Below, one piece after another: positions 27,575 through 36,067 of a DNA stretch of 64,000 nt. The position numbers were made by a program, and so were the translations under genes. How positions within the stretch are numbered: position 1 is the first letter of the stretch; the number at the start of each line of letters is the position of its first letter. Source of the stretch: Fontibacterium temperatum (GTDB taxonomy: Bacteria; Pseudomonadota; Alphaproteobacteria; Pelagibacterales; Pelagibacteraceae); NCBI GenBank assembly GCA_964203055.1, contig CAXNKS010000002.1, positions 124,001 through 188,000 on the forward strand. Reading direction: 5' to 3'. The notes below the pieces were generated by a model. The model was given only the letters and a program-made list of their open reading frames with translations, was not told the DNA's origin and did not search any database.

Positions 27575-27880
27575 ATGAGTAGATCAGTCTGGAAAGGTCC
27601 TTTTGTTGAATTAAGTTTAATGAAAAAAGTACAAAAGCATAAAGATCAAAATATTAAAAAACCAATCAAAACTTGGTCAAGAAAATCTACAATTATTCCA
27701 GAATTTATTGGAATGACTTTTGAAGTTCACAATGGAAAGAAATTCTTTCCAGTGACTATTACAGATGAAATGATTGGACATAAATTAGGAGAGTTTTCGG
27801 CAACAAGACAATTCTTTGGACATACTCCAGCTGATAAAAAAGCTGCTCCAGCAACTGAGAAAAAAGATGACAAAAAATAA
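27575..27880 (+). CDS. rpsS: 30S ribosomal protein S19
   Basis: S19 is a 30S head protein contacting S13. The product begins MSRSVWKGPFVE and contains FVGMTFEVHNG-type and GHKLGEFSATRQFFGH motifs. It is 101 residues with a short Lys/Ala/Asp-rich tail beyond residue 85. The last 14 bases overlap the rplV start. Confidence 0.96.
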   Translation: MSRSVWKGPFVELSLMKKVQKHKDQNIKKPIKTWSRKSTIIPEFIGMTFEVHNGKKFFPVTITDEMIGHKLGEFSATRQFFGHTPADKKAAPATEKKDDKK

Positions 27881-28247
27881 AGATTTAAATCAAGTTAAGG
27901 CAATTTACAGGAACTTAAGATCAAGTCCCCGTAAAATTAACAATATATTAAAAAGTATCAGAGGTAAGAATGCTAATGTGGCTATGAGAGATTTAGAATT
28001 TACAGATAAAAGAGTAGCTAGTGAGATCAAAAAAACTTTAAAATCGGCAATTGCTAATGCAGAGAATAACAATCAATTAGACATTGATAATTTGATAGTA
28101 AAAGAAGCCTACGTTGGAAAAGGAATTACACTAAAACGTTTCATGCCTAGAGCAAGAGGAAGATCTGCTGGAATTAAAAAACATTTTTCTAATTTAACAA
28201 TCATTGTTTCAGAAAACAAAAAAGCTCCGGTGGAGGCCGCTAAATAA
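27867..28247 (+). CDS. rplV: 50S ribosomal protein L22
   Basis: L22 is an exit-tunnel protein. I choose ATG 27867 (126 residues, starting MTKNKDLNQVKAIYRNLRSS) rather than the upstream in-frame ATG at 27816, which lies deeper inside rpsS and adds an unlikely Leu/Lys-rich extension. The family motifs SPRKINNILKSIRGK and the tunnel loop LKRFMPRARGRSAGIKK are present. The gene overlaps rpsS by 14 bases and rpsC by one. Confidence 0.93.
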   Translation: MTKNKDLNQVKAIYRNLRSSPRKINNILKSIRGKNANVAMRDLEFTDKRVASEIKKTLKSAIANAENNNQLDIDNLIVKEAYVGKGITLKRFMPRARGRSAGIKKHFSNLTIIVSENKKAPVEAAK

Positions 28248-28945
28248 TGGGACAGAAAGTTAATCCAATTAGCTTTAGATTAAGCATTAATAAAAACTGG
28301 GATTCCATGTGGTTTGCTAAGAAAAAAGAATATGGACAATATTTAATCGAAGACTTTAAAATTAGAGAATACATTCACAAAAATCTTAAAAATTCTGGAA
28401 TTTCAAAGATCTTTATCGAAAGACCTACTAAAAAATGTATTGTAACAATCTTTACATCAAGACCAGGTTTTGTAATTGGAAAAAAAGGTTCTGATATTGA
28501 TAAAATTAAAAGCAATCTAAATAAAATCTCAAGCTCAGAAGTTTCAGTAAATATTAAAGAAATCAGAAAACCAGAGTTAGACGCTTATTTAGTTGCAGAA
28601 AACGTAGCACAGCAACTTGAAAAACGAATTGCATATAGAAAAGCTATGAAAAGGGCGATGCAATCAACTCTTAGATTAGGTGCTAAAGGAATTAAGATAA
28701 CTGTTGCTGGAAGATTAGCAGGAACAGAGATTGCTAGAACAGAATGGTTAAGAGAAGGAAGTATTCCGCTTCATACATTAAGAGCTGATGTTGATTATGG
28801 AGAAGCAGAAGCAGAAACTACTTATGGAATTATTGGAGTAAAAGTTTGGATTTATAAAGGCATCGTGTTTGAAAAAGATAAGAAAAAAATTGATGATGCT
28901 GAAATTAAAAATATAAACGAGAAAGAAAATGTTACAGCCAGCTAG
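28247..28945 (+). CDS. rpsC: 30S ribosomal protein S3
   Basis: S3 forms part of the mRNA entry site. The 232-residue product starts MGQKVNPISFRL and has the KH domain motif GFVIGKKGSDI and the C-terminal domain with GRLAGTEIARTEW and LRADVDYGEAEA. It overlaps rplV by one base and rplP by 17 bases. Confidence 0.97.
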   Translation: MGQKVNPISFRLSINKNWDSMWFAKKKEYGQYLIEDFKIREYIHKNLKNSGISKIFIERPTKKCIVTIFTSRPGFVIGKKGSDIDKIKSNLNKISSSEVSVNIKEIRKPELDAYLVAENVAQQLEKRIAYRKAMKRAMQSTLRLGAKGIKITVAGRLAGTEIARTEWLREGSIPLHTLRADVDYGEAEAETTYGIIGVKVWIYKGIVFEKDKKKIDDAEIKNINEKENVTAS

Positions 28946-29345
28946 AACAAAATATAGAAAAGCTTTTAAGGGGAAAATTCATGGTGTTGCTACTCGTGGA
29001 GCTGAATTGAATTTTGGATCATTTGGATTGAAAGCAATTGAACCTAATCGAGTAACCTCGAAAGAAATTGAAGCTGCAAGAGTTGCCTTAACTAGACACA
29101 TGAAGAGAGCAGGTAGAGTTTGGCTTAGAATTTTTCCAAATATTCCTGTAACAAAAAAACCAATCGAAGTTAGGATGGGTAAAGGTAAGGGCGGATTAGA
29201 GTATTACGTATTTAGAGTTAAGCCAGGAAGAATTATTTTTGAAATTGATGGTGTTGACGAGATAGTAGCTAAAGAAGCATTTGAGAGAGCTAAGGCAAAA
29301 TTATCTATTAAAACTAAAATGATTAAAAGATTAGGAACGCAATAA
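28929..29345 (+). CDS. rplP: 50S ribosomal protein L16
   Basis: L16 organises the A-site tRNA region of the large subunit. The 138-residue product begins MLQPARTKYRKAFKG and contains the conserved RMGKGKGGLEYYV segment. The start lies inside the rpsC 3' end, a 17-base overlap, and the stop overlaps rpmC by one base. Confidence 0.97.
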   Translation: MLQPARTKYRKAFKGKIHGVATRGAELNFGSFGLKAIEPNRVTSKEIEAARVALTRHMKRAGRVWLRIFPNIPVTKKPIEVRMGKGKGGLEYYVFRVKPGRIIFEIDGVDEIVAKEAFERAKAKLSIKTKMIKRLGTQ

Positions 29346-29536
29346 TGAAAACTAAAGAAATAAAAAAATTAACTCAGGATCAATTATTTTCTGAATTAGA
29401 AAAATTAAAGAAAGAACAATTTAATATCCGATTTAAGAAAAAAAATGGTCAAGTAACAAATACATCGTCTATTAAAACTAATAGACGCTCTATTGCTACA
29501 GTTAAAACTTTTATTAATTTAAACAGAGCTAAATAA
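29345..29536 (+). CDS. rpmC: 50S ribosomal protein L29
   Basis: L29 is a small protein at the tunnel exit beside L23. The 63-residue protein has the expected two-helix pattern with the N-terminal MKTKEIKKLTQDQL and the LKKEQFNIRF motif. One-base TAATG overlaps join it to rplP and rpsQ. Confidence 0.94.
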   Translation: MKTKEIKKLTQDQLFSELEKLKKEQFNIRFKKKNGQVTNTSSIKTNRRSIATVKTFINLNRAK

Positions 29537-29772
29537 TGGTAAAAAGAATTTTAAAAGGAAAAGTAGTTAGCGACAAAAGCAACAAAACAATCGTTGTTGA
29601 AGTTAGCAGAAGATTTGTTCATCCAAAATACAAAAAAGTAATGACAACTTATAAAAAATATCATGCTCACGATGAAAAAAATAAATCTAAAGTTGGAGAT
29701 ACAGTTTCTATTATTGAAAGCAAACCAATTTCAAAGCTTAAACGCTGGACAGTTGTTGGAGGCGATAAATAA
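29536..29772 (+). CDS. rpsQ: 30S ribosomal protein S17
   Basis: S17 is a primary 16S rRNA-binding protein with an OB fold. The 78-residue product has the family features VVSDKSNKTIVVEV, HPKYKKV and the C-terminal ISKLKRWTVV. It overlaps rpmC by one base and abuts rplN directly. Confidence 0.96.
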   Translation: MVKRILKGKVVSDKSNKTIVVEVSRRFVHPKYKKVMTTYKKYHAHDEKNKSKVGDTVSIIESKPISKLKRWTVVGGDK

Positions 29773-30141
29773 ATGATTCAGGTACAAACAGAATTATTTG
29801 TTGCTGATAATACGGGGGCTCGAAAAGTAGAGTGCATTAAAGTATTAGGTGGATCTAAAAGAAGATATGCAACAATAGGAGATATTATCGTTGTTTCAAT
29901 TAAAGATGCCATTCCTAAAGGAAAAGTAAAAAAAGGAGATGTTCACAAGGCAGTAATCGTTAGAACAAGAAAAGAGATTAAAAGATTAGATGGCACTTCA
30001 ATAAAATTTGATGCCAATGCTGCAGTTTTGGTGCAGCCAAATGGTGAGCCTATTGGAACAAGGATTTTTGGACCGGTAACTAGAGAGTTAAGAAATAAAA
30101 ACTTTATGAAAATAATTTCTTTAGCGCCTGAGGTACTATGA
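29773..30141 (+). CDS. rplN: 50S ribosomal protein L14
   Basis: L14 lies at the subunit interface. The 122-residue product begins MIQVQTELFVADNTGARKV and contains the conserved GEPIGTRIFGPVTRELR near the C-terminus. It overlaps rplX by four bases (ATGA). Confidence 0.97.
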   Translation: MIQVQTELFVADNTGARKVECIKVLGGSKRRYATIGDIIVVSIKDAIPKGKVKKGDVHKAVIVRTRKEIKRLDGTSIKFDANAAVLVQPNGEPIGTRIFGPVTRELRNKNFMKIISLAPEVL

Positions 30142-30449
30142 TTAAATTAAAAATTAAAAAAGGAGATAACGTAAAAGTTATTACAGGGGACGATAAAGGA
30201 AAAACAGGCAATGTAATCAAAGTATTCCCTGAGGCTAGAAAAGTTTTAGTCAAAGGTATTAATGAAAAGAAAAAACATCAAAAACCAACAAGAGAAAAAA
30301 AAGGCGGAATTATTACTGTTGAAAGACCAATTGACATATCAAATGTTGTTAAATTATCTGACGCAAAAGTAGAGAAAAAAGTTGAAAAAAAGGAAGAAAC
30401 AAAAAAGACTGTAAAAGAAGAAAAATCAAAAACAAAGAGTAAAAAATGA
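30138..30449 (+). CDS. rplX: 50S ribosomal protein L24, with Lys/Glu-rich tail
   Basis: L24 initiates 50S assembly near the tunnel exit. The N-terminal KOW motif KIKKGDNVKVITGDDKGKTG and the KGGII segment are clear. The last 30 or so of the 103 residues form a low-complexity Lys/Glu tail. It overlaps both rplN and rplE by four bases. Confidence 0.95.
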   Translation: MIKLKIKKGDNVKVITGDDKGKTGNVIKVFPEARKVLVKGINEKKKHQKPTREKKGGIITVERPIDISNVVKLSDAKVEKKVEKKEETKKTVKEEKSKTKSKK

Positions 30450-31084
30450 AATTAGTACCTAGATTAAAAGAAAAATATATAAAAGAGATAGTACCTACTT
30501 TATGTAAGAACTTGTCTTTTAGTAATAAAATGCAAGCTCCTAAATTAGTTAAAATTGTTTTAAATATGGGTCTGGGGTTAGATGGAACTGATAATAAAAT
30601 TTTAAAAAGTGCAGAAGATGACCTCTCAGCTATTGCAGGTCAAAAAGCTCAAGTTACAAAATCTAAAAAATCCATTTCTAATTTTAAAACAAGAGTAGGA
30701 ATACCTTTAGGTTTAAAAGTTACTTTAAGAAAAGATCAAATGTATTTTTTTTTAGATCGTCTAGTAAACATTGCTTTGCCAAGAATTAAAGACTTTAGAG
30801 GTTTAAATCCTAATAGTTTTGATAATGAAGCCAATTACAGTTTCGGAGTTAAAGAGCATATTATATTTCCAGAGGTTAATTTTGATAAAGTAGATAAAAT
30901 TAGAGGCCTAGATATTACTGTTGTGACAACTGCAAAAACTAAAGAGCAATCTAAAATGTTGCTTGATAGTTTTAATTTTCCATTTGCTAAAGTTGGAATA
31001 TTTTCAGCAGATAAAAAAAAAGTTAAAAAAGATGAAGATAACGAAAAAGGCAAAGATAAAGTAAAAAATAAGGAGCTAAATTAA
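30446..31084 (+). CDS. rplE: 50S ribosomal protein L5, with extended C-terminus
   Basis: L5 binds 5S rRNA and bridges to the small-subunit head. It shows KIVLNMGLG near the N-terminus, KSKKSISNFKTRVGIPLG, and RDFRGLNPNSFD-like sequence. At 212 residues it exceeds the usual 180 or so, and the excess is a Lys/Asp/Glu-rich tail after about residue 185. It overlaps rplX by four bases and abuts rpsN. Confidence 0.95.
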   Translation: MKLVPRLKEKYIKEIVPTLCKNLSFSNKMQAPKLVKIVLNMGLGLDGTDNKILKSAEDDLSAIAGQKAQVTKSKKSISNFKTRVGIPLGLKVTLRKDQMYFFLDRLVNIALPRIKDFRGLNPNSFDNEANYSFGVKEHIIFPEVNFDKVDKIRGLDITVVTTAKTKEQSKMLLDSFNFPFAKVGIFSADKKKVKKDEDNEKGKDKVKNKELN

Positions 31085-31390
31085 ATGGCAAAAAGAAGTT
31101 CAATCGAGAGAAATTTGAAAAGAGTAAAAATGGCTAAGAAATTTGAGAACAAAAGATCTAAGCTTAAAAAAATTATTATGAATAAAACGTTATCTTTAAA
31201 TGAGCGATTTTTAGCTAGTTTAAAACTTTCAAAAGTTCCTAGAAATTCAGCAAAAAATAGAGTTAAAAATAGATGCGAAATAACAGGAAGATCTCGTGGT
31301 TATTACAGAAAATTAAGAATGTCTAGAATTGCACTTAGAAAATTTGCTTCTAGTGGAAAAATTCCGGGTATGACGAAAGCTAGCTGGTAA
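31085..31390 (+). CDS. rpsN: 30S ribosomal protein S14
   Basis: S14 is a 30S head protein. The 101-residue product is the long, zinc-free form, as expected for alphaproteobacteria. It ends with RCEITGRSRGYYRKLRMSR and LRKFASSGKIPGMTKASW, where the zinc-binding Cys pairs of the short form are absent. It starts directly after the rplE stop. Confidence 0.97.
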   Translation: MAKRSSIERNLKRVKMAKKFENKRSKLKKIIMNKTLSLNERFLASLKLSKVPRNSAKNRVKNRCEITGRSRGYYRKLRMSRIALRKFASSGKIPGMTKASW

Positions 31391-31395
31391 GGAGG
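31389..31395 (+). promoter_or_regulatory. Strong Shine-Dalgarno sequence of rpsH
   Basis: AAGGAGG overlaps the rpsN stop codon and lies four bases before the rpsH ATG at 31400. It stands out because most genes in the surrounding block have no recognisable Shine-Dalgarno sequence. Confidence 0.7.
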
Positions 31396-31399
31396 AAAT

Positions 31400-31795
31400 A
31401 TGAAAATTACAGATCCAATTGGAGATATGATTACAAGAATAAGAAATGGACAAATGCGTGGTTTAAAAAAAGTGTCAGTTCCTGGCTCTAAATTAAGAAA
31501 AGCAGTTTTAGACGTTCTTCAAAAAGAGGGATTTATTCAAGAATATGCTGTGTCAAAAGACAAAAGTTTTGAAACAATAGTAATTAATTTGAAATATATG
31601 TATGGCGATCCAGTTATCAAAGAGATTGAAAGAGTTTCAAGACCAGGAAGAAGAATATATTCCAGATCAGATAGTATTCAAAAAGTTCAAAATGGATTAG
31701 GAATATCTATTATTTCTACTTCAAAAGGAATTTTCTCTGATAACGAAGCTAGAGAAAAAAAACTAGGCGGGGAGGTCCTTTGTAAGGTTTCTTAA
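31400..31795 (+). CDS. rpsH: 30S ribosomal protein S8
   Basis: S8 binds the central domain of 16S rRNA and represses the spc operon in other bacteria. The 131-residue product starts with DPIGDMITRIRNGQ and ends with the family signature GISIISTSKGIFSDNEAREKKLGGEVLC. It is one of few genes here with a strong Shine-Dalgarno site. Confidence 0.97.
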   Translation: MKITDPIGDMITRIRNGQMRGLKKVSVPGSKLRKAVLDVLQKEGFIQEYAVSKDKSFETIVINLKYMYGDPVIKEIERVSRPGRRIYSRSDSIQKVQNGLGISIISTSKGIFSDNEAREKKLGGEVLCKVS

Positions 31796-31798
31796 GAT

Positions 31799-32335
31799 AT
31801 GTCAAAAATTGGAAAAACACCTATTATATTACCATCTGGAGTTACTGTTAAAGTTGAGAATAATAAAGTTATTATTCAAGGCGCTAAGAGTAAGAAAGAA
31901 CTAGTTGTAGATCAGAGTATTTTAAAAGTAATAGTTGCTAACAACAAAGTTTCCCTTGAACCCGTTGATAAAAAAAATACAAACAAAGTCACTTGGGGAT
32001 TGCATAGAAGCTTAATTAATAACGGAATTATTGGAGTATCAAAAGGATTTGAAAAAGATTTAAAACTTACAGGTGTTGGATTTAGAGCCACATTACAAGG
32101 AAAAAAAATCATTTTTCAATTAGGATTTAGCCATGATGTTCATTATGATATTCCGGAAGGCATTGAAGTTGCAATAGATAAACAAACAGCAATAAAAGTT
32201 AAAGGAATTGACAAAGAATTAGTAGGAAAAGTATGCGCTGATATTAAATTTTTAAAACCAGTTGAGCCCTACAAAGGAAAAGGAATAACTTCTTCTGATC
32301 AATTTGTTTTAAGAAAAGAAGGTAAAAAGAAATAA
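31799..32335 (+). CDS. rplF: 50S ribosomal protein L6
   Basis: L6 binds near the sarcin-ricin loop. The 178-residue product begins MSKIGKTPIILPSGV and ends with the second-domain motif PEPYKGKGI-type sequence (PVEPYKGKGITSSDQFVLRKEGKKK). It is joined to rpsH and rplR by three- and two-base spacers. Confidence 0.97.
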   Translation: MSKIGKTPIILPSGVTVKVENNKVIIQGAKSKKELVVDQSILKVIVANNKVSLEPVDKKNTNKVTWGLHRSLINNGIIGVSKGFEKDLKLTGVGFRATLQGKKIIFQLGFSHDVHYDIPEGIEVAIDKQTAIKVKGIDKELVGKVCADIKFLKPVEPYKGKGITSSDQFVLRKEGKKK

Positions 32336-32337
32336 TT

Positions 32338-32676
32338 ATGGCAAGCGATATTAAAAGACAGACTAGAACTAGAGGAAAAATGAAAAAGTACAATCCAACA
32401 GGATTGCGTCTTACTGTTTTTAGATCTTTAAAAAATATTTACGCTCAAGTTATTGATGATGCTAAAAATCTAACACTAGTTTCAGCGTCGTCAGTTGAAA
32501 AAGCTATGGATAAGAAGAAAAAAATGGAATTATCAGTAGAAGTTGGAAAATTAGTAGCAAAAAGAGCTTTGGAAAAAGGAATTAAAGAAGTTTATTTTGA
32601 CAGAGGTAGATATAAGTATCATGGTCGGATTAAAGCAGTAGCAGAATCTGCAAGAAAAGAAGGATTAAAATTTTAA
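32338..32676 (+). CDS. rplR: 50S ribosomal protein L18
   Basis: L18 binds 5S rRNA with L5. The 112-residue protein has the motif RLTVFRSLKNIYAQVIDD and the C-terminal VYFDRGRYKYHGRIKAVAESARKEGL. It starts two bases after the rplF stop and precedes rpsE by three. Confidence 0.97.
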   Translation: MASDIKRQTRTRGKMKKYNPTGLRLTVFRSLKNIYAQVIDDAKNLTLVSASSVEKAMDKKKKMELSVEVGKLVAKRALEKGIKEVYFDRGRYKYHGRIKAVAESARKEGLKF

Positions 32677-32679
32677 TTT

Positions 32680-33177
32680 ATGAACACTCAATCAGAACTT
32701 AAAGAAAAGTTAGTTGCGATTAATCGAATTACTAAAGTGGTAAAAGGCGGAAGAAGATTTGGATTTGCGGCATTAGTTATTGTTGGAAATCAAAAAGGTT
32801 TAGTTGGTTATGGACATGGTAAAGCAAAACAAGTGCCAGACGCAATTAAAAAAGCATCAGAAGAGGCAAAAAGTTCATTAGTTAAAGTTCCTTTAAGAGA
32901 AGGAAGAACAATACATCATGACACTTATGGAAAAAGTGGATCAGGAAAAGTTCTTCTTAGAAGCGCACCAGCAGGAACAGGAATTATTGCTGGTGGTGCT
33001 ATCCGAGCAATATGTGAAATGTTAGGTATGCAAGATATTGTTGCAAAATCTATTGGTTCATCAAATCCATATAATGTTGTTAGAGCATGTATGTTAGCAT
33101 TATCAAAACAAAGATCACCTAAAGACATTTCCATACTTCGTGGTAAAAAAATTAGTGAAGTTGTAGCTAGAAGATAA
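32680..33177 (+). CDS. rpsE: 30S ribosomal protein S5
   Basis: S5 acts in decoding fidelity and mRNA unwinding at the entry site. The 165-residue product has the N-terminal dsRNA-binding-like domain with KGGRRFGFAALVIVGN and GHGKAKQVPDAI, then APAGTGIIAGGAIRAI. It is followed after only four bases by rplO; rpmD (L30), which usually separates these two genes, is absent. Confidence 0.97.
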   Translation: MNTQSELKEKLVAINRITKVVKGGRRFGFAALVIVGNQKGLVGYGHGKAKQVPDAIKKASEEAKSSLVKVPLREGRTIHHDTYGKSGSGKVLLRSAPAGTGIIAGGAIRAICEMLGMQDIVAKSIGSSNPYNVVRACMLALSKQRSPKDISILRGKKISEVVARR

Positions 33178-33181
33178 GATT

Positions 33182-33658
33182 ATGAAATTAAATACATTAA
33201 ACGTTTCTCTCTATAAAAAAGGAAAAAGATACGGTAGAGGAATAGGTTCTGGAAAAGGAAAGACTGCTGGCCGAGGTGTAAAAGGTCAAAAAGCAAGATC
33301 AGGTGTATCTATTAAGAGTTTTGAAGGGGGGCAAATGCCTCTTTATAGAAGACTTCCTAAAAGAGGTTTTAATGCGATTATAAAGAAACATTCTTACGAT
33401 CAAATGATTATTAATTTGAATGATATTCAGCATTTAATAGAAAAGAAGAAATTAGATACAACTTCTAAAGTTACATTAGACAGTCTTAGAAAAGTTAAAA
33501 ATATTAAAAATAATTTTAAAAAATTAAAAATTTTAGGCAACGGTGAAATTAAATCAAAAATACAAATAGAGGCACATCAAATCAGCGCATCTGCTAAAAC
33601 AAAAATTGAAAAAGCAGGCGGTAGCGTTAATTTATTGAAACAAGCAGAGGCTAAATAG
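33182..33658 (+). CDS. rplO: 50S ribosomal protein L15
   Basis: L15 is a late assembly protein of the large subunit. The 158-residue product has the glycine-rich N-terminal part GRGIGSGKGKTAGRGVKGQKAR and MPLYRRLPKRGF, and ends with the alpha/beta C-terminal domain. It follows rpsE directly and precedes secY by five bases. Confidence 0.96.
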   Translation: MKLNTLNVSLYKKGKRYGRGIGSGKGKTAGRGVKGQKARSGVSIKSFEGGQMPLYRRLPKRGFNAIIKKHSYDQMIINLNDIQHLIEKKKLDTTSKVTLDSLRKVKNIKNNFKKLKILGNGEIKSKIQIEAHQISASAKTKIEKAGGSVNLLKQAEAK

Positions 33659-33663
33659 TTTTC

Positions 33664-34974
33664 ATGTCTAGTTCTTTTGGGTCAGCAGAAGCCTTAAAGC
33701 CAAATTCATCTTTAGATGATCTTAAAAAAAGAATTTTTTATACTTTATTTATTTTAATTGTTTATAGGTTTTGCACTTATGTTCCTTTACCAGGCATTGA
33801 TGCACAGGCTCTAAAGGGACTGATATCTGACAATCAAAGATCACTACTTGGAATGTTTAATCTATTCGCAGGCGGAGCTGTATCAAGAATGGCAATTTTT
33901 GCATTAGGTATTATGCCTTACATTTCTTCATCTATTATTATTCAATTATTAACTGGCGTAACAGATTATTTTAAAAATTTAAAAAATTCGGGGGAAATTG
34001 GAAGAAGAAAAATCACTCAATACACTAGATATGGCACAGTTCTTTTAGCATTGATTCAAGGATATGGAGTAGCTGTTAGTTTAGAAAATTCACAAGGAAT
34101 TGTTTTAGAGTCAGGTTTTTACTTTAGATTAGTAACTACAATCACATTATTAACAGGAACAATGTTGTTAATGTGGCTTGGTGAACAAATTACAGCGAGA
34201 GGAATTGGCAATGGTATATCGTTGATTATTTTTGCAGGAATTGTCGCTGAAATTCCTGGAGCATTGGCTTCTACTTTTGAATTAGGAAGAACAGGTGCTA
34301 TTTCTGCTGGAGTAATATTAATTATCATAACTATTCTTATTGCCGCTATTTACTTTATTGTTTTTGTAGAACGCGCACAAAGAAAAATCCTAATTCATTA
34401 TCCTAAAAGACAGATTGGAAATAAATTATACGGAGGAGACGCTTCTCATCTTCCGTTAAAAGTTAATACGGCCGGCGTTATTCCTGCAATCTTTGCATCA
34501 GCGCTTTTAATTCTACCAATTACAATTTCTAATTTTACATCTTCTTCAAATGAAATTGTTGTTGGAATTACCTCTATGCTTGGTCAAGGGAAACCCTTGT
34601 ATATGATTATTTATGCGGCCGGCATAATATTCTTCTCATTTTTTTATACTTCAATAATTTTTAATCCAAAAGAAACAGCAGAAAATTTAAGAAAATATGG
34701 GGGATTTGTTCCTGGAATAAGACCAGGAGAACAGACAGAACAGTTTATAGATCAATTACTTTTCAAATTAACAGCTATTGGATCTTTGTATTTAGTTTTA
34801 ATTTGTTTGTTACCAGAATTAATTATTGCAAATTATCCAATCCCATTTTATTTAGGTGGCACTTCACTTCTTATTGTTGCTGTAGTTGCAATGGACACAG
34901 TTGCGCAAGTACAAACTAGATTAATGAGCCAACAATATGAGAGTTTAATTAAAAAAACAAAATTTAACCGTTAA
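33664..34974 (+). CDS. secY: Preprotein translocase channel subunit SecY
   Basis: SecY is the pore of the Sec translocon. The 436-residue protein has about ten membrane segments and family motifs including TYVPLPGID near the first segment, MPYISSSIIIQL in the plug/second-segment region, and VERAQRKILIHYPKRQ in the cytosolic loop. Its stop overlaps the adk start by one base. Confidence 0.97.
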   Translation: MSSSFGSAEALKPNSSLDDLKKRIFYTLFILIVYRFCTYVPLPGIDAQALKGLISDNQRSLLGMFNLFAGGAVSRMAIFALGIMPYISSSIIIQLLTGVTDYFKNLKNSGEIGRRKITQYTRYGTVLLALIQGYGVAVSLENSQGIVLESGFYFRLVTTITLLTGTMLLMWLGEQITARGIGNGISLIIFAGIVAEIPGALASTFELGRTGAISAGVILIIITILIAAIYFIVFVERAQRKILIHYPKRQIGNKLYGGDASHLPLKVNTAGVIPAIFASALLILPITISNFTSSSNEIVVGITSMLGQGKPLYMIIYAAGIIFFSFFYTSIIFNPKETAENLRKYGGFVPGIRPGEQTEQFIDQLLFKLTAIGSLYLVLICLLPELIIANYPIPFYLGGTSLLIVAVVAMDTVAQVQTRLMSQQYESLIKKTKFNR

Positions 34975-35627
34975 TGAATCTTGTAATTTTTGGCCCTCCA
35001 GGCGCAGGAAAAGGAACACAGTCAGCAAAATTAGTTAAAGAATTTAATTTATTTCAATTATCAACAGGCGATTTGCTTAGAGACGAAGTAAGTAAAAAAA
35101 CTAGTTTTGGAAATAAAATTGAAGAAATTATGAAATCTGGAGGATTGGTTTCTGATGAAATTATAAATAATTTAATTGAGAATAAAATTTCTAATCCAGA
35201 ATATAAAAATCGAATAATTTTTGATGGCTTTCCTAGAAATATTGAGCAAGCAAAAAATTTAGATATTTTATTAAAAAAAAACAATCAACAAATGAGTTTG
35301 GCTATCAATTTAAAAGTTGATAATCAAATTTTAGTTAAGAGAATTACCGGTAGAGTTACTTGTTCAGCATGCAATAAAACATTTAATACTTTTTTTGATC
35401 CACCAAAAAATTGTGAATTGAAAGAGTGTGGACAAAGAAAACTTATTACAAGATCTGATGATAATGAAGAGACAATTGTAAAAAGATTAAAAACTTATGA
35501 TGAAAAAACTTTTCCAGTCTTGGATTATTACTTAAAAAAAGGAATAATGAAAAATATAGACGGAATGCAGGAAATTAATGCTATAAGTGATCAATTATTT
35601 ACAATAATTGCCGCTGTACGCAGTTGA
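34974..35627 (+). CDS. adk: Adenylate kinase with zinc-type LID domain
   Basis: This enzyme interconverts ATP, AMP and ADP in the cytosol. The 217-residue product has the P-loop FGPPGAGKGTQ, the AMP-binding FDGFPRN and the long LID. The LID carries four Cys (CSAC and CELKEC), as in zinc-binding adenylate kinases. The gene lies between secY and rpsM, a common alphaproteobacterial arrangement. The promoter of the next gene overlaps its stop codon. Confidence 0.97.
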   Translation: MNLVIFGPPGAGKGTQSAKLVKEFNLFQLSTGDLLRDEVSKKTSFGNKIEEIMKSGGLVSDEIINNLIENKISNPEYKNRIIFDGFPRNIEQAKNLDILLKKNNQQMSLAINLKVDNQILVKRITGRVTCSACNKTFNTFFDPPKNCELKECGQRKLITRSDDNEETIVKRLKTYDEKTFPVLDYYLKKGIMKNIDGMQEINAISDQLFTIIAAVRS

Positions 35628-35651
35628 CTTTGATAGCTTGATTCATATAAT
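35624..35651 (+). promoter_or_regulatory. Predicted sigma-70 promoter of the alpha operon (rpsM)
   Basis: TTGACT at 35624-35629 and a perfect TATAAT at 35646-35651 are 16 bases apart. The -35 element overlaps the adk stop codon (35625-35627), and the predicted start near 35658 gives a leader of about 25 bases for rpsM. It is the best sigma-70 match seen in the window and shares its 16-base spacing with the promoter before rpsL. Confidence 0.75.
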
Positions 35652-35682
35652 CGCATTTTTTCAAAATATAGATTTTTAATTT

Positions 35683-36063
35683 ATGGCTCGTATAGCTGGA
35701 GTAAATATTCCTCAAAATAAAGTTGTCAAAGCAGCTCTTACTTACATTCATGGCATTGGAGACAAAACAGCAAACGACATTTGTAACGAATTGAAAATTG
35801 ATAAAGATAAAAGAACAAACGCTCTTACAGACGATGAAGTTTTAAAAATTAGAGAATTTATTGATAGCAAATATTCAGTTGAAGGAGATCTTAGAAGAAA
35901 TGTATCGTTAGATATTAAAAGATTAAAAGACTTAGGAACTTATAGAGGATCAAGACATAGAAAAAGACTTCCAGTTAGAGGACAAAGAACACATTCTAAT
36001 GCAAGAACACGAAAAGGTAAGGCTATAGCCATTGCAGGAAAAAAATTAACTAGTATGAAATAA
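35683..36063 (+). CDS. rpsM: 30S ribosomal protein S13
   Basis: S13 lies in the 30S head and contacts P-site tRNA. The 126-residue product begins MARIAGVNIPQNK and has YIHGIGDKTANDIC and the C-terminal RGQRTHSNARTRKG. No rpmJ (L36) or infA lies between adk and this gene. It has its own predicted promoter and precedes rpsK by four bases. Confidence 0.97.
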   Translation: MARIAGVNIPQNKVVKAALTYIHGIGDKTANDICNELKIDKDKRTNALTDDEVLKIREFIDSKYSVEGDLRRNVSLDIKRLKDLGTYRGSRHRKRLPVRGQRTHSNARTRKGKAIAIAGKKLTSMK

Positions 36064-36067
36064 TTAG

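Noticed and set aside
27816..27866. Upstream start for rplV
   Set aside because: It would overlap rpsS by 65 bases and add a non-homologous extension; ATG 27867 fits the L22 family.
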